A stretch of 30,354 nucleotides of DNA, taken from CAYNRA01 sp964399465. GTDB lineage: Bacteria; Bacteroidota; Bacteroidia; Cytophagales; Spirosomataceae. Numbering within the stretch: position 1 is the stretch's first letter; every line of letters begins with the position of its first letter. The stretch is taken from the NCBI GenBank assembly GCA_964399465.1, contig CAYNRA010000030.1, positions 1 to 30,354 of the forward strand, in the 5' to 3' direction. The position numbers and the translations under genes are program-made. Shown piece by piece: positions 8,473 to 15,869 of this stretch. The notes below the pieces were generated by a model that worked only from the letters and a program-made list of their open reading frames with translations, ran no database searches and was not told where the DNA came from.

Positions 8473-9213
8473 TCAGGCTTCTGCTACCTTCTTTTGGTGT
8501 AAATCCGGTATTTCCCTTCTTCGCCTCGTTTGCCCTGCCCAAATGAGGATGTCTTTCCGATAGTTTCGCCCAAATGGAATGACATAGGTATTTGCAAGAT
8601 GAATTTGCTGTGCTGTCCAGTCAATTCGGAGGATACTTTGTGTATTTATACAATACCTTTTATGTACCTGTATGAAAGTGCTATCTAACTTTTCCATCAT
8701 TTTTTTTAGCGATTTTTTTAAAGCGAATCGATGGTTTTCTGTATGAATGAAGCAGTAGTTCCCTTCTGAATGAATAAACTGAATGGTCGTTTTAGGTACA
8801 CGAATAGGTTGGCTTCGTGGACCTTTTAGTGTCAATGGTGCTTGTTGGGGTAAAATGATTTCTGGACATAATTGGTACAAAGATATCACTAGGTTCAAAG
8901 GTTGAAAAGGACAAACAATAAAGGCAGACTGCCTAAAGCGCGTTGACTGAAAAAATAGGGAAGGGTCATTGCTATTTGAAACAAATATAATTGGGATTTC
9001 CTGTAAATAACTTGTATCTAGTTTTTGAAAGATGCATGTTTCAGCTCTAGATATTCCACAGACTACTAGATCATAGTGCGTAGGGGATGAATTATCGGGA
9101 ATTAGCTGAATAGGACAATGCTCAAATTGAATGGATTGAGAGGTGGCTTTTTTTAGTTCTTCAAGAGTATGCAATAGCCAAGGCTGACTGCTGTGCAAGA
9201 CGAGAATAGTCAT
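8473..9213 (-). CDS. LytTR-family regulator with degenerate receiver-like N-terminus
   Basis: A 246-residue DNA-binding regulator. The C-terminal LytTR domain (about 140-225) is typical: IQFIHSEGNYCFIHT, then FIQVHKRYCINTQSI, then IPFGRNYRKDI. The N-terminal 115 residues follow the strand order of a response-regulator receiver but lack its chemistry. The acidic pair is replaced (ILVLHSSQ), the phospho-acceptor position in YDLVVCGIS is glycine (G53), and the conserved lysine before PF is cysteine (IVCPFQP). It therefore cannot be phosphorylated in the usual way and may respond to another signal. No sensor kinase is adjacent. It has its own near-consensus promoter and tandem 20-bp repeats upstream. 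The LytTR call is firm; targets are unknown. Confidence 0.88.
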   Translation of the reverse strand: MTILVLHSSQPWLLHTLEELKKATSQSIQFEHCPIQLIPDNSSPTHYDLVVCGISRAETCIFQKLDTSYLQEIPIIFVSNSNDPSLFFQSTRFRQSAFIVCPFQPLNLVISLYQLCPEIILPQQAPLTLKGPRSQPIRVPKTTIQFIHSEGNYCFIHTENHRFALKKSLKKMMEKLDSTFIQVHKRYCINTQSILRIDWTAQQIHLANTYVIPFGRNYRKDILIWAGQTRRRREIPDLHQKKVAEA

Positions 9214-9296
9214 TTGTTAATTTGGGACAAGATGATAGGTGATTGAAGGTTCACCAGAGTTAGTTTGTTAGTAATTAAATCAATTAATTACCTCAG

Positions 9297-9327
9297 CAAA
9301 TATAAAAATTGAGACGAATAGGTCAAA
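9297..9327 (-). promoter_or_regulatory. Near-consensus promoter of the LytTR gene
   Basis: On the minus strand TTTG (9327-9324), a 19-bp spacer, then TATATTTG (9304-9297). Both elements and the spacing match the Bacteroidota primary-sigma consensus, making this one of the best promoters in the window. The predicted start is near 9290, giving a leader of about 77 nt. Confidence 0.75.
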
Positions 9328-9376
9328 AGAATACATAGTAAAAAAGCGGAATGGGTTAAAATCAAGAAAAAAAGGT

Positions 9377-9435
9377 AGTCATTTCGTGTACAAAAAGTCA
9401 TTTCATCACCTTTGCAGTCAACTCATCACCTTTGT
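9377..9435. repeat. Tandem 20-bp direct repeats upstream of the LytTR promoter
   Basis: Two adjacent 20-bp units, 9396-9415 (AGTCATTTCATCACCTTTGC) and 9416-9435 (AGTCAACTCATCACCTTTGT), match at 17 of 20 positions. A third partial copy, AGTCATTTC, lies at 9377-9385. AGTCA therefore recurs every 19-20 bp, close to two helical turns, the spacing expected for LytTR operator repeats. They lie 50-110 bp upstream of the -33 element. Self-regulation is inferred. The rest of the 9214-9596 gap holds only the promoter and the hairpins before 9610. Confidence 0.6.
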
Positions 9436-9558
9436 TCGAGTCGAAGTGATTTCGATTGCATACCTTGCATATCAAATCACGTAAATATTCGTAGAAATTA
9501 CTAATATAACCATATCAAATACCACAATCGGTTATTTGTTGTTCCAATTTAAAAAATG

Positions 9559-9610
9559 AAAAAACGCTTCTGTTTTTTGAAAGTCCTTCGCTTCGCTTAG
9601 GACTTTTTTT
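9559..9610. terminator. Hairpin cluster after the CLC gene
   Basis: An 8-bp stem (9580-9587 with 9599-9606, AAAGTCCT/AGGACTTT) is followed on the plus strand by seven T. A second A/T-rich hairpin (9559-9566 with 9571-9578) is followed on the minus strand by T-rich sequence and could stop transcription from the CLC gene, whose stop codon lies inside the first hairpin. The plus-strand T tract has no obvious plus-strand gene to serve. Confidence 0.5.
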
Positions 9611-10817
9611 GTGCCTTGTAAATACTGCTTTTTCCCGATAGAAAGTAGACACAAAAACAAGTAAGTAGGTAAGCGAAGCTATTTGCAATACCAAATAATT
9701 CTAACCCAATAAATGCACAAGCCCATGGAGTTTTAGTTGCTCCAGCAAAGACTCCGATAAAACCAAGCGCTGCGAGATATTCTGTAGGCAATCCAAGCAT
9801 GGAAGCTGCACAACTTCCAAGCGTAGCACCTATGAAAAAAAGTGGGGTAACCTCACCGCCTTTGAATCCAACGGAAAGTGTAAAAGCTGTGAAGATAAGT
9901 TTACCAAGGAAAAGGTAGGGTGGAGCGGGGGCGTGAAAAGCAGATGCTAATTTGGGTAGTCCTAATCCCTGAAGTTCATCTAGGGGAAAAATTACAAAAC
10001 AAACAAGTAAAATAAGTCCTCCCCAAAATGGTTGGAGACGTTTATCAGGGATGAATGTGTTTGTTTTCATCTGAATGAATTCACTCAGTTGAATAAACAT
10101 TCTGCTACTTGCTGCAAAGCAAAGTGCTGCAAGCAGTAATTTGCCAATCGTTTGTGTATTGAATGCTACAAAGTCAAGTGTTGGATAGACTGAATGAGTT
10201 GTTCCCCAAAGATGGCATACGGTATCAGCCCAAAAAGAGGCAATGAGGCATGGGAACAACGCAGAAAAAGCAATTTTACCTTTTTGTGGAACCTCAAGTG
10301 CAAAGAGAGTTCCTGCCAGAGGGGTTCCGAATACGGATGCAAAGCCAGCTGCAACACTCGCTCTCAAAAAAATAGCGCGATTGACTCGTTTGAATTTACT
10401 TAACGGGAATTGGTCAGAAAGAGAGGCACTCATTTGAACAGCCGTTCCTTCACGTCCTGCTGACCCCCCAGAAAGATGGGTAAAAAGTGTACCTAAAAGA
10501 ACCCATAGGCTCATTTTAAGTGGAATCGAATGTCCGGTTGGTGCATTGATTTCTTCCAATACAAGATTGTTGCCTTTTCCTACACGTTCGCCGCCTTTTT
10601 GATAAAACCAACCTATGAATAATCCGGTAATTGGTAGAGTCAATACGAGAAAAGGATAGTTTTCACGAAGTAGGGTGACTCTCTCCAATGTGTATAAAAA
10701 AAGTGCGGATGAGGAGCCAGAAACAAGACCAATAAAAACCAAAGAAATAAACCATTGTATGCTTAATTCATAGTGAGTTAACCATGTTTTTTTTGATAAA
10801 AAGGAAGAGACAAGCAT
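9597..10817 (-). CDS. CLC-family anion transporter, probably fluoride/proton antiporter type
   Basis: A 406-residue integral membrane protein with about ten hydrophobic segments, of the chloride-channel (CLC) family. The usual GSGIP selectivity motif is replaced by GKGNNLVLEEI (about residues 79-89). The gating-glutamate motif reads GREGT rather than GREGP (SGGSAGREGTAVQMS). The C-terminal pore motif is GFKGGEVTPLFFIGATLG. These substitutions are those of the CLC-F branch, which exports fluoride in exchange for protons. There is no cytoplasmic CBS pair. I looked for a fluoride riboswitch upstream and found none. CLC membership is certain; fluoride specificity is likely but rests on motifs. 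It appears to be a single-gene unit, divergent from the PorE-like gene. Confidence 0.9.
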   Translation of the reverse strand: MLVSSFLSKKTWLTHYELSIQWFISLVFIGLVSGSSSALFLYTLERVTLLRENYPFLVLTLPITGLFIGWFYQKGGERVGKGNNLVLEEINAPTGHSIPLKMSLWVLLGTLFTHLSGGSAGREGTAVQMSASLSDQFPLSKFKRVNRAIFLRASVAAGFASVFGTPLAGTLFALEVPQKGKIAFSALFPCLIASFWADTVCHLWGTTHSVYPTLDFVAFNTQTIGKLLLAALCFAASSRMFIQLSEFIQMKTNTFIPDKRLQPFWGGLILLVCFVIFPLDELQGLGLPKLASAFHAPAPPYLFLGKLIFTAFTLSVGFKGGEVTPLFFIGATLGSCAASMLGLPTEYLAALGFIGVFAGATKTPWACAFIGLELFGIANSFAYLLTCFCVYFLSGKSSIYKAQKKS

Positions 10818-10882
10818 AAAAAAGAGGAACTATATCAAGTAAAAAAAATAGTTTGATAAAGAATTGAGAGAAGTGCTAAAAG

Positions 10883-10890
10883 TAAATTTG
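10883..10890 (+). promoter_or_regulatory. Candidate -7 box (TAAATTTG) for the PorE-like gene
   Basis: An exact TAnnTTTG match 90 bp before the chosen ATG. A TTG lies 16 bp upstream (10864-10866), slightly closer than usual. No equivalent minus-strand box was found for the divergent CLC gene. Confidence 0.4.
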
Positions 10891-10979
10891 ATGATGAGAA
10901 AGCATGTAACATTTACGGAAAAATATTCGTTTATTTGTACAAATACAAGCTATTACTCTGTTTATTTCCAAAAATTGCA

Positions 10980-13022
10980 ATGAGAAAAATATCAATTTAC
11001 GTTTTTTTATTTATGCTATTACTAGTTCACTTCAATAGTGTTGCTCAGTTACAAAGCTATAAAAAAGGATTGGCTAGTTTTGAGAAAGGCTTTTATGAAC
11101 AAGCAATTTTGGAATTGAAAAAAGTCGAAGTTATTGATGAAAGTGAAAAGGGGAAATTATTTGGAACCATAGCAGAGGCATATCGTTTGTCAAATCGTTG
11201 GGAAGAAGCTGCTCCTTTTTATAAAAAAGCCATAGCGGCAGGGAATATGGACCCTGCTTTTTTGTTTTATACTGGTTATAGCTTAAAAGCAAGCGGCCAA
11301 TATCAGGAAGCACTCACTTTTTTTGAAAAATTTGTAGAAGCCAAGTCGCAAGATAAGGTGATGAATGAGCGTGCAAACCGAGAATTAAATACCCTACGAA
11401 TTATTGACGAAATATCTGTTCAAAAAAGGGATGTAGTATTTCAAAATCAAAAAGAAATAAATACCAAAGGAAGTGAGTTTTCTCCTGTTCGATTAGGAAA
11501 TTACCTAGTCTTTACTTCGTCAAAAAAGGATAAAATATATGCAAATGGGTTACCTTATTTAGGTTTATATAAAGTGAAAGTGGGTGATGATGCATCTATT
11601 TTAGGACAACCAGAACTTTTTAGTCCCTCCATTTTTGATTCCGAACGAAACGAAGGAACGCCTACATTTACACCTGATGGAAAGACAATGGTTTTTGCAC
11701 GAGGAAATACAGGGAAAAAGAAAGATGTGTCTCCTGATGTTGATTTATACATAAGTCGATTTGTGTCTGGTGAGGGTTGGACAGTACCTTCTTTGGTCTC
11801 AGCTTCTGACTCAGCTAGTTGGGATGGTACTCCTGCTTTTTCAGGTGATGGAAGAACGCTGTATTTTGCCTCTAATCGTGCGGGAGGTGTAGGTGGAATT
11901 GATTTATACCGTGTAAATATGGACGCATCTGGTCGATTCGGAAAACCTGTCAACATGGGAAAAGCCATAAATACCGCTGGCGATGAAATGTTTCCTTTTG
12001 TGTCTCAAGAGGGTAAACTCTATTTCGCGTCAGATGGTCATCCAGGACTTGGAAAGCTGGATATCTTTGAAGCTGTCCGAAAAGATGGTAAAATTTCTGT
12101 CGAAAATATGGGCATTCCTTTTAATTCGTCCTCAGATGATTTTGGTTTAACTTCGGACGAGTTTGGACATATTTATATATCCTCTAATAGAGGAGGAGGT
12201 GTCGGGGACGATGATATTTATGTATATCAAGCGCCATTGGAAGAGGAGGAGCCCGTTTTGGCTTCGACGCCAGATGGATTAAATCCAAATCAACCCAAAG
12301 GTACGTCTGGAAGTACTGCTGATATAAAAATGGTTCGGTACTTTTTGGGGGGAACGGTACAATCAGTTGCTCAAAATTCAGAAAAACAACGAGTTGAAGG
12401 AGTAGAAATCAAAATATATCGTTTGTTGGAAGATACCGAAGAATTACTGGATACAAAAATAACGACGAAAGACGGAACGTTTGGGCCCATTCCTTTACAA
12501 GAAGATGCAGAATATATGTTGTTAATTGAAAAGGCAAATTACTTAACTAAGCGAGAGTCTTTTTCTATGTATGGTCGTTCAATTCCAGCTTCACTATTAA
12601 CAAAGCCACTCACAGATACGACTTTTTTAGTAAATATAGATTTAGATCAGTTGTTTATCGGAAAGACTTTTCGTCTCGAAAATATCTATTACGACCTAGA
12701 CAAAGCTGATATTCGGGCGGATGCCGCTATCGAGTTGGATAAATTAGTTCGTATTTTACAAGATAACCCAGCGATTAAAATTGAGTTAGGGTCACATACA
12801 GATAGCAGAGGGTCAGATATTTACAATATTCGGTTGTCACAACGTCGAGCAGAATCTGTTATCAATTATTTGATGACAAAAGGCATTGACCCTTTGCGTT
12901 TGCAAGCGCGAGGATATGGAGAGACAGAATTATTGATAGAAAATGCACGTACAGAGGCAGAGCACCAAGTAAACCGCCGAACAGAATTCAAGGTGCTTGA
13001 AATTAGTGAAACGGCTAACTAA
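10980..13022 (+). CDS. PorE-like envelope protein: TPR, beta-propeller, CRD-like and OmpA C-terminal domains
   Basis: A 680-residue exported protein. I chose the ATG at 10980, which opens a signal peptide (MRKISIYVFLFMLLLVHFNS, cleavage near SVAQ); an upstream TTG would bury it. Domains in order: TPR-like helices (about 20-135); PD40/WD40-like propeller blades (about 150-410, repeats such as GTPTFTPDGKTMVFA and LYFASNRAGGVGGIDLY); a carboxypeptidase-regulatory-like beta-sandwich (about 450-540); and an OmpA-like peptidoglycan-binding domain (about 565-675, GSHTDSRGSDIYNIRLSQRR). This is the domain order of PorE of the type IX secretion system, but such proteins have many paralogues and no other secretion gene is nearby. 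There is no lipobox, unlike PorE itself. It should tether an envelope complex to peptidoglycan. It ends 3 bp from convergent rsgA. Confidence 0.9.
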   Translation: MRKISIYVFLFMLLLVHFNSVAQLQSYKKGLASFEKGFYEQAILELKKVEVIDESEKGKLFGTIAEAYRLSNRWEEAAPFYKKAIAAGNMDPAFLFYTGYSLKASGQYQEALTFFEKFVEAKSQDKVMNERANRELNTLRIIDEISVQKRDVVFQNQKEINTKGSEFSPVRLGNYLVFTSSKKDKIYANGLPYLGLYKVKVGDDASILGQPELFSPSIFDSERNEGTPTFTPDGKTMVFARGNTGKKKDVSPDVDLYISRFVSGEGWTVPSLVSASDSASWDGTPAFSGDGRTLYFASNRAGGVGGIDLYRVNMDASGRFGKPVNMGKAINTAGDEMFPFVSQEGKLYFASDGHPGLGKLDIFEAVRKDGKISVENMGIPFNSSSDDFGLTSDEFGHIYISSNRGGGVGDDDIYVYQAPLEEEEPVLASTPDGLNPNQPKGTSGSTADIKMVRYFLGGTVQSVAQNSEKQRVEGVEIKIYRLLEDTEELLDTKITTKDGTFGPIPLQEDAEYMLLIEKANYLTKRESFSMYGRSIPASLLTKPLTDTTFLVNIDLDQLFIGKTFRLENIYYDLDKADIRADAAIELDKLVRILQDNPAIKIELGSHTDSRGSDIYNIRLSQRRAESVINYLMTKGIDPLRLQARGYGETELLIENARTEAEHQVNRRTEFKVLEISETAN

Positions 13023-13025
13023 TTC

Positions 13026-13964
13026 TTATCTTCGGTTATCCTGATCTTCGAGAATACTAAGATAGCTTAGGTAGCGTGACTCTGCGATGGTTCCGTTTTC
13101 TATACCTTCTTTTACTTTACACTGTGGCTCGTTTATATGTCGGCAATTATGGTATTTACAGGTATTCAAAAGCTCTGCAAATTCGGGGAAATAATGGTTT
13201 AATTCCCCGGTTTCAATGTCCATGATACCAAGTTCTTTGATGCCTGGAGAGTCAATCAAAAAGGTATTTTTAGGTAATTCGAACATCTCTGCAAAAGTAG
13301 TAGTATGGACGCCTTTATTTGCAAAGGTGGATACTTCAGATGTACGAAGGTTAAATCCAGGAGCAATGGCATTAATAAAAGTAGATTTTCCTACTCCAGA
13401 ATGCCCTGCAATGAGTGAAATTTTATTTTCTAACTGTTGTTGAAGTTCCTCTACTCCAGCTCCGGTTAGGGCAGAAATAAAGTGACAGGGGTAGCCAAGC
13501 GGTTCGTAGAGTTCTGCTAGTTCTTGTTGGTATTCCAAGGCTTCTTCAGGCATTAAATCAATCTTATTGAAGACAATTCGAGTGGGTATTCGGAATGACT
13601 CGGCTGAGACTAGAAAACGGTCAATGAAACCGAGAGAAGTACGCGGAAATGTCAAGGTAACAAGCAAAATTGCTTGGTCTAAATTGGCTGCTAAAATATG
13701 ACCATGAGCTGTTTTGTGAACGGATTTTCGTAGAATATAGTTTGTTCTAGGAGCTATCTCTGTAATCATACCTCGGTTTTCAGTCTCATCTTCTACATGA
13801 TAAAATACAGAATCTCCGACGGCAATAGGGTTGGTAACTTTCAATCCATGGATCTTGAATTTACCGCGGAGACGACAAGAAATCATCGAGCCATCTTCTT
13901 GTCGGACATCGTACCACGAGCCTGTTGATCGAATTACTAAACCTTTTTGTTGTGTTGGAGTCAT
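13026..13964 (-). CDS. rsgA: Small ribosomal subunit biogenesis GTPase RsgA
   Basis: A circularly permuted GTPase that helps late maturation of the 30S subunit. I place the start at the ATG at 13964 (MTPTQQKGLVIRSTGSWYDV), because the extra upstream residues of a longer frame (from 13997) are hydrophobic and foreign to the family; this gives 312 residues. An N-terminal OB fold (about 5-65) precedes the permuted motifs: NKID (G4), SALTG (G5), GHSGVGKS (G1, about 184-191), then DSPG (G3). The C-terminal zinc-binding region has C, H and C ligands in CKYHNCRHINEPQC. It is convergent with the PorE-like gene, 3 bp apart with no room for a terminator between them. Confidence 0.97.
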   Translation of the reverse strand: MTPTQQKGLVIRSTGSWYDVRQEDGSMISCRLRGKFKIHGLKVTNPIAVGDSVFYHVEDETENRGMITEIAPRTNYILRKSVHKTAHGHILAANLDQAILLVTLTFPRTSLGFIDRFLVSAESFRIPTRIVFNKIDLMPEEALEYQQELAELYEPLGYPCHFISALTGAGVEELQQQLENKISLIAGHSGVGKSTFINAIAPGFNLRTSEVSTFANKGVHTTTFAEMFELPKNTFLIDSPGIKELGIMDIETGELNHYFPEFAELLNTCKYHNCRHINEPQCKVKEGIENGTIAESRYLSYLSILEDQDNRR

Positions 13965-14130
13965 TGCAAATAATGAGAAAATGAAAAAAATAATCAATTG
14001 AATTTCCTACTTTATGAACAGAATAACCTTTTTTTTGTTCAATGACGTCGAAGGATTGACCACTCAGTAAATTTTAAGAAAATTTTAAGAAAAGAAATAA
14101 CTAAATACGTCTCCTTTCCGTTATTTATAA

Positions 14131-14138
14131 CAAAGGTA
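14131..14138 (-). promoter_or_regulatory. Candidate rsgA -7 box (TACCTTTG)
   Basis: An exact TAnnTTTG match on the minus strand, about 170 bp before the rsgA ATG; no clear -33 partner. If used, it would give a long leader of roughly 160 nt. Confidence 0.35.
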
Positions 14139-14166
14139 AAAGAAAGAATTTTTAAAATTTACGTGT

Positions 14167-14286
14167 ATGAAAAAAGGCATTTTGTATGGATTAGCAGCAG
14201 TGGCTGTTGGCGTGGTTGTTTACGCTGTGGGTGGCAAGAAAATAAAGCCTGCAATTTCTTCTCTATCCAAGAAGATTATTAAGTAA
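14167..14286 (+). CDS. Very small hydrophobic/cationic protein (39 aa)
   Basis: A 39-residue frame with ATG start: MKKGILYGLAAVAVGVVVYA, then a lysine-rich tail (about 24-39, GKKIKPAISSLSKKIIK). The hydrophobic stretch at about 5-22 is long enough to span or lie in a membrane, with positive charges on both flanks. I do not recognise a family. Codon choice (GCA GCA GTG GCT GTT GGC) looks like real coding sequence rather than AT-rich noise, and the frame is followed on the same strand by another small frame. Function unknown; it could be a small membrane-associated regulator. Confidence 0.5.
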   Translation: MKKGILYGLAAVAVGVVVYAVGGKKIKPAISSLSKKIIK

Positions 14287-14325
14287 TTTAAGTATTTTGT
14301 GTGTAAATGTTTTGAAATTTTTGTG

Positions 14326-14379
14326 TTTTGTAAAATATTTAACTGTTTTGTAAAAAGTTAAAACAAGATATTTTGTAAA
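14326..14379. repeat. Three TTTTGTAAA repeats in AT-rich spacer
   Basis: TTTTGTAAA occurs at 14326-14334, 14346-14354 and 14371-14379, that is 20 and 25 bp apart, in the 141-bp spacer between the two small genes. The spacer is strongly AT-rich. It may be an operator array or only low-complexity sequence. Confidence 0.4.
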
Positions 14380-14427
14380 TTAAAAAACATTTTTTTAATT
14401 CGTAAAAGTTTAAATATATCCTATTTT

Positions 14428-14607
14428 ATGCCTTTGCGTAATAAGAACAAACAAGACACAAAACGAACAAGTTTGTCGAGTGATTTTTTTAGCGATGCCG
14501 ATGTAAAGAAAAGCTCAAAACAACTTGCGGCGAAGAGTGAAAAGCGTATCAAGAGTAATCGACGCATTTTTTTAGACTCTTACTACAGCACAGAAAGAGA
14601 TGATTAA
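14428..14607 (+). CDS. Small, highly charged basic protein (59 aa)
   Basis: A 59-residue frame (MPLRNKNKQDTKRTSLSSDF at the start) with no hydrophobic segment and many lysines and arginines, ending IFLDSYYSTERDD. It looks largely disordered, possibly nucleic-acid binding. It is followed at once by a strong intrinsic terminator whose left arm begins inside the stop codon, which supports its being the end of a real transcript. No family recognised. Confidence 0.55.
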   Translation: MPLRNKNKQDTKRTSLSSDFFSDADVKKSSKQLAAKSEKRIKSNRRIFLDSYYSTERDD

Positions 14608-14644
14608 TTGGTTTCGGGATTAACCCCCGAAACCAATTTTTTTA
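14606..14644 (+). terminator. Intrinsic terminator after the 59-aa gene
   Basis: A 13-bp perfect stem (14606-14618 with 14626-14638, AATTGGTTTCGGG), 7-nt loop, then a T run on the plus strand. It separates the small genes from the convergent patatin gene. Confidence 0.9.
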
Positions 14645-14650
14645 TTTACT

Positions 14651-15748
14651 TTACTCGTTGTCATTTCCGAGAGCAAGCCGCTCCTCAAGTCGTCCTAAAA
14701 ATTCATATACCCCTTGGCGACCGCTCAGCATCAACATTTCTTTTTCTTCTTGCGGGACTTTGCGCACTTTAGAGCTCATTCCCAAGTCATTGATATAAAT
14801 GGTTCTCTCAGGGTCGCGAGGATGTGGTGGGGCAACATTCCGCATCAACACAGTTGATAACGCATTTGTATAACTGCTGAAATCAGTGATGGAAATTGGT
14901 GCAATGGCACGTTTATTCTGAATGTCATAATCAATTTGATCACATCTTTCCAAACGCAATCCCAATGTCTCTTCATTGAAAAAATAGCTTGAATTAGAGC
15001 GAGTATATCGTGCGTTTTCTACATATCGAGGGTTATCAAAGACTTCTACTGGGTAATTCATTAATAAACCACCATCTACAAAAAGGCTGCAATCTGTACA
15101 ATCTGCGCTTTCTTCGTGTACTTTTCCGTCTTTATCCAACCAAATCGCTTCGTAAAATAGAGGAATTGACATAGAAATTCGGACTGCATCTGCCACACGC
15201 ATATTGGGATATGTCTCGTGCGAGAAAACCTCGACTTGTTGTTTCGACAAATTTGCCCCTGTCACATACAAATCCCTAAATGGATGGCTTTTCGCAAGTT
15301 GGTGTAACTGAGCAAAGGTAAGGTTCGGATTCCCTGTTCTTGTAGCAATTAGTTCCGTTATTTTCTGTAGGAATGCATCTCCTTTAAACCAACCATATTT
15401 TTTTAATAGTCGCTTAGAGCCTTTTACAATGAAACCGTCATCATTGAAAGATTCAATAGGGGTTGTATTAATGATTTCTGTAATCTCCTCTGCATTGTAT
15501 CCAATGGCAAATAAACTAGCTTGGATAGCTCCAGCTGATGTTCCGGCCACACGCGTGATATGACGTAAAACTCCTCTTTCTTCCAGTTCTGCGAGTGCTC
15601 CTCCATAAGCAATACCCTTTATTCCCCCACCTTCCATGACTAAATTCCTATAAATGGGTAATTTGGATTCTGGGATTTCAAAAGGGGAAGCAACTAATTT
15701 GAAAGATTGGATGAATATGACTCCGAAAAGAATGAAATAATACCTCAT
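14651..15748 (-). CDS. Exported patatin-like phospholipase
   Basis: A 365-residue serine lipid acyl hydrolase. The ATG at 15748 is preferred over one ten codons upstream because it opens a signal peptide (MRYYFILFGVIFIQSFKLVA) and has AGGAAA just before it. Patatin motifs are complete: oxyanion glycines MEGGGIKG, nucleophile S71 in GTSAG, and catalytic D225 in LFVDGGLL. A CTDC pair just before the catalytic aspartate could form a disulfide in the periplasm. No C-terminal barrel or POTRA domain is fused, unlike PlpD-type patatins. It should act on membrane lipids in the periplasm or outside the cell; the substrate is not predictable. Confidence 0.92.
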   Translation of the reverse strand: MRYYFILFGVIFIQSFKLVASPFEIPESKLPIYRNLVMEGGGIKGIAYGGALAELEERGVLRHITRVAGTSAGAIQASLFAIGYNAEEITEIINTTPIESFNDDGFIVKGSKRLLKKYGWFKGDAFLQKITELIATRTGNPNLTFAQLHQLAKSHPFRDLYVTGANLSKQQVEVFSHETYPNMRVADAVRISMSIPLFYEAIWLDKDGKVHEESADCTDCSLFVDGGLLMNYPVEVFDNPRYVENARYTRSNSSYFFNEETLGLRLERCDQIDYDIQNKRAIAPISITDFSSYTNALSTVLMRNVAPPHPRDPERTIYINDLGMSSKVRKVPQEEKEMLMLSGRQGVYEFLGRLEERLALGNDNE

Positions 15749-15830
15749 ATTTTTCCTATTTGTTTCATGTATAACCAATCTTGCGTGTTTTTTTGTTCAA
15801 AGTTCTGACACAAATAGCTGCAAGTCTTTG

Positions 15831-15838
15831 TACTTTTG
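15831..15838 (+). promoter_or_regulatory. Candidate -7 box (TACTTTTG) for the glycosyltransferase gene
   Basis: An exact TAnnTTTG match with predicted transcription start near 15845. That supports the ATG at 15870 (or 15849) and excludes starts upstream of it. Confidence 0.45.
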
Positions 15839-15869
15839 CTTTTTTACGATGAATTTGTCTGTTTTTTTC

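Noticed and set aside
10935..10979. TTG start adding 15 residues to the PorE-like protein
   Set aside because: It would place a second hydrophobic stretch before an otherwise perfect signal peptide that starts at the ATG at 10980.
10818..10979. Fluoride riboswitch upstream of the CLC gene
   Set aside because: I read the minus strand for the conserved crcB-motif segments and found none.
11555..11968. 137-codon antisense frame inside the PorE-like gene
   Set aside because: It is antisense to well-conserved propeller repeats and has no recognisable domain or promoter.
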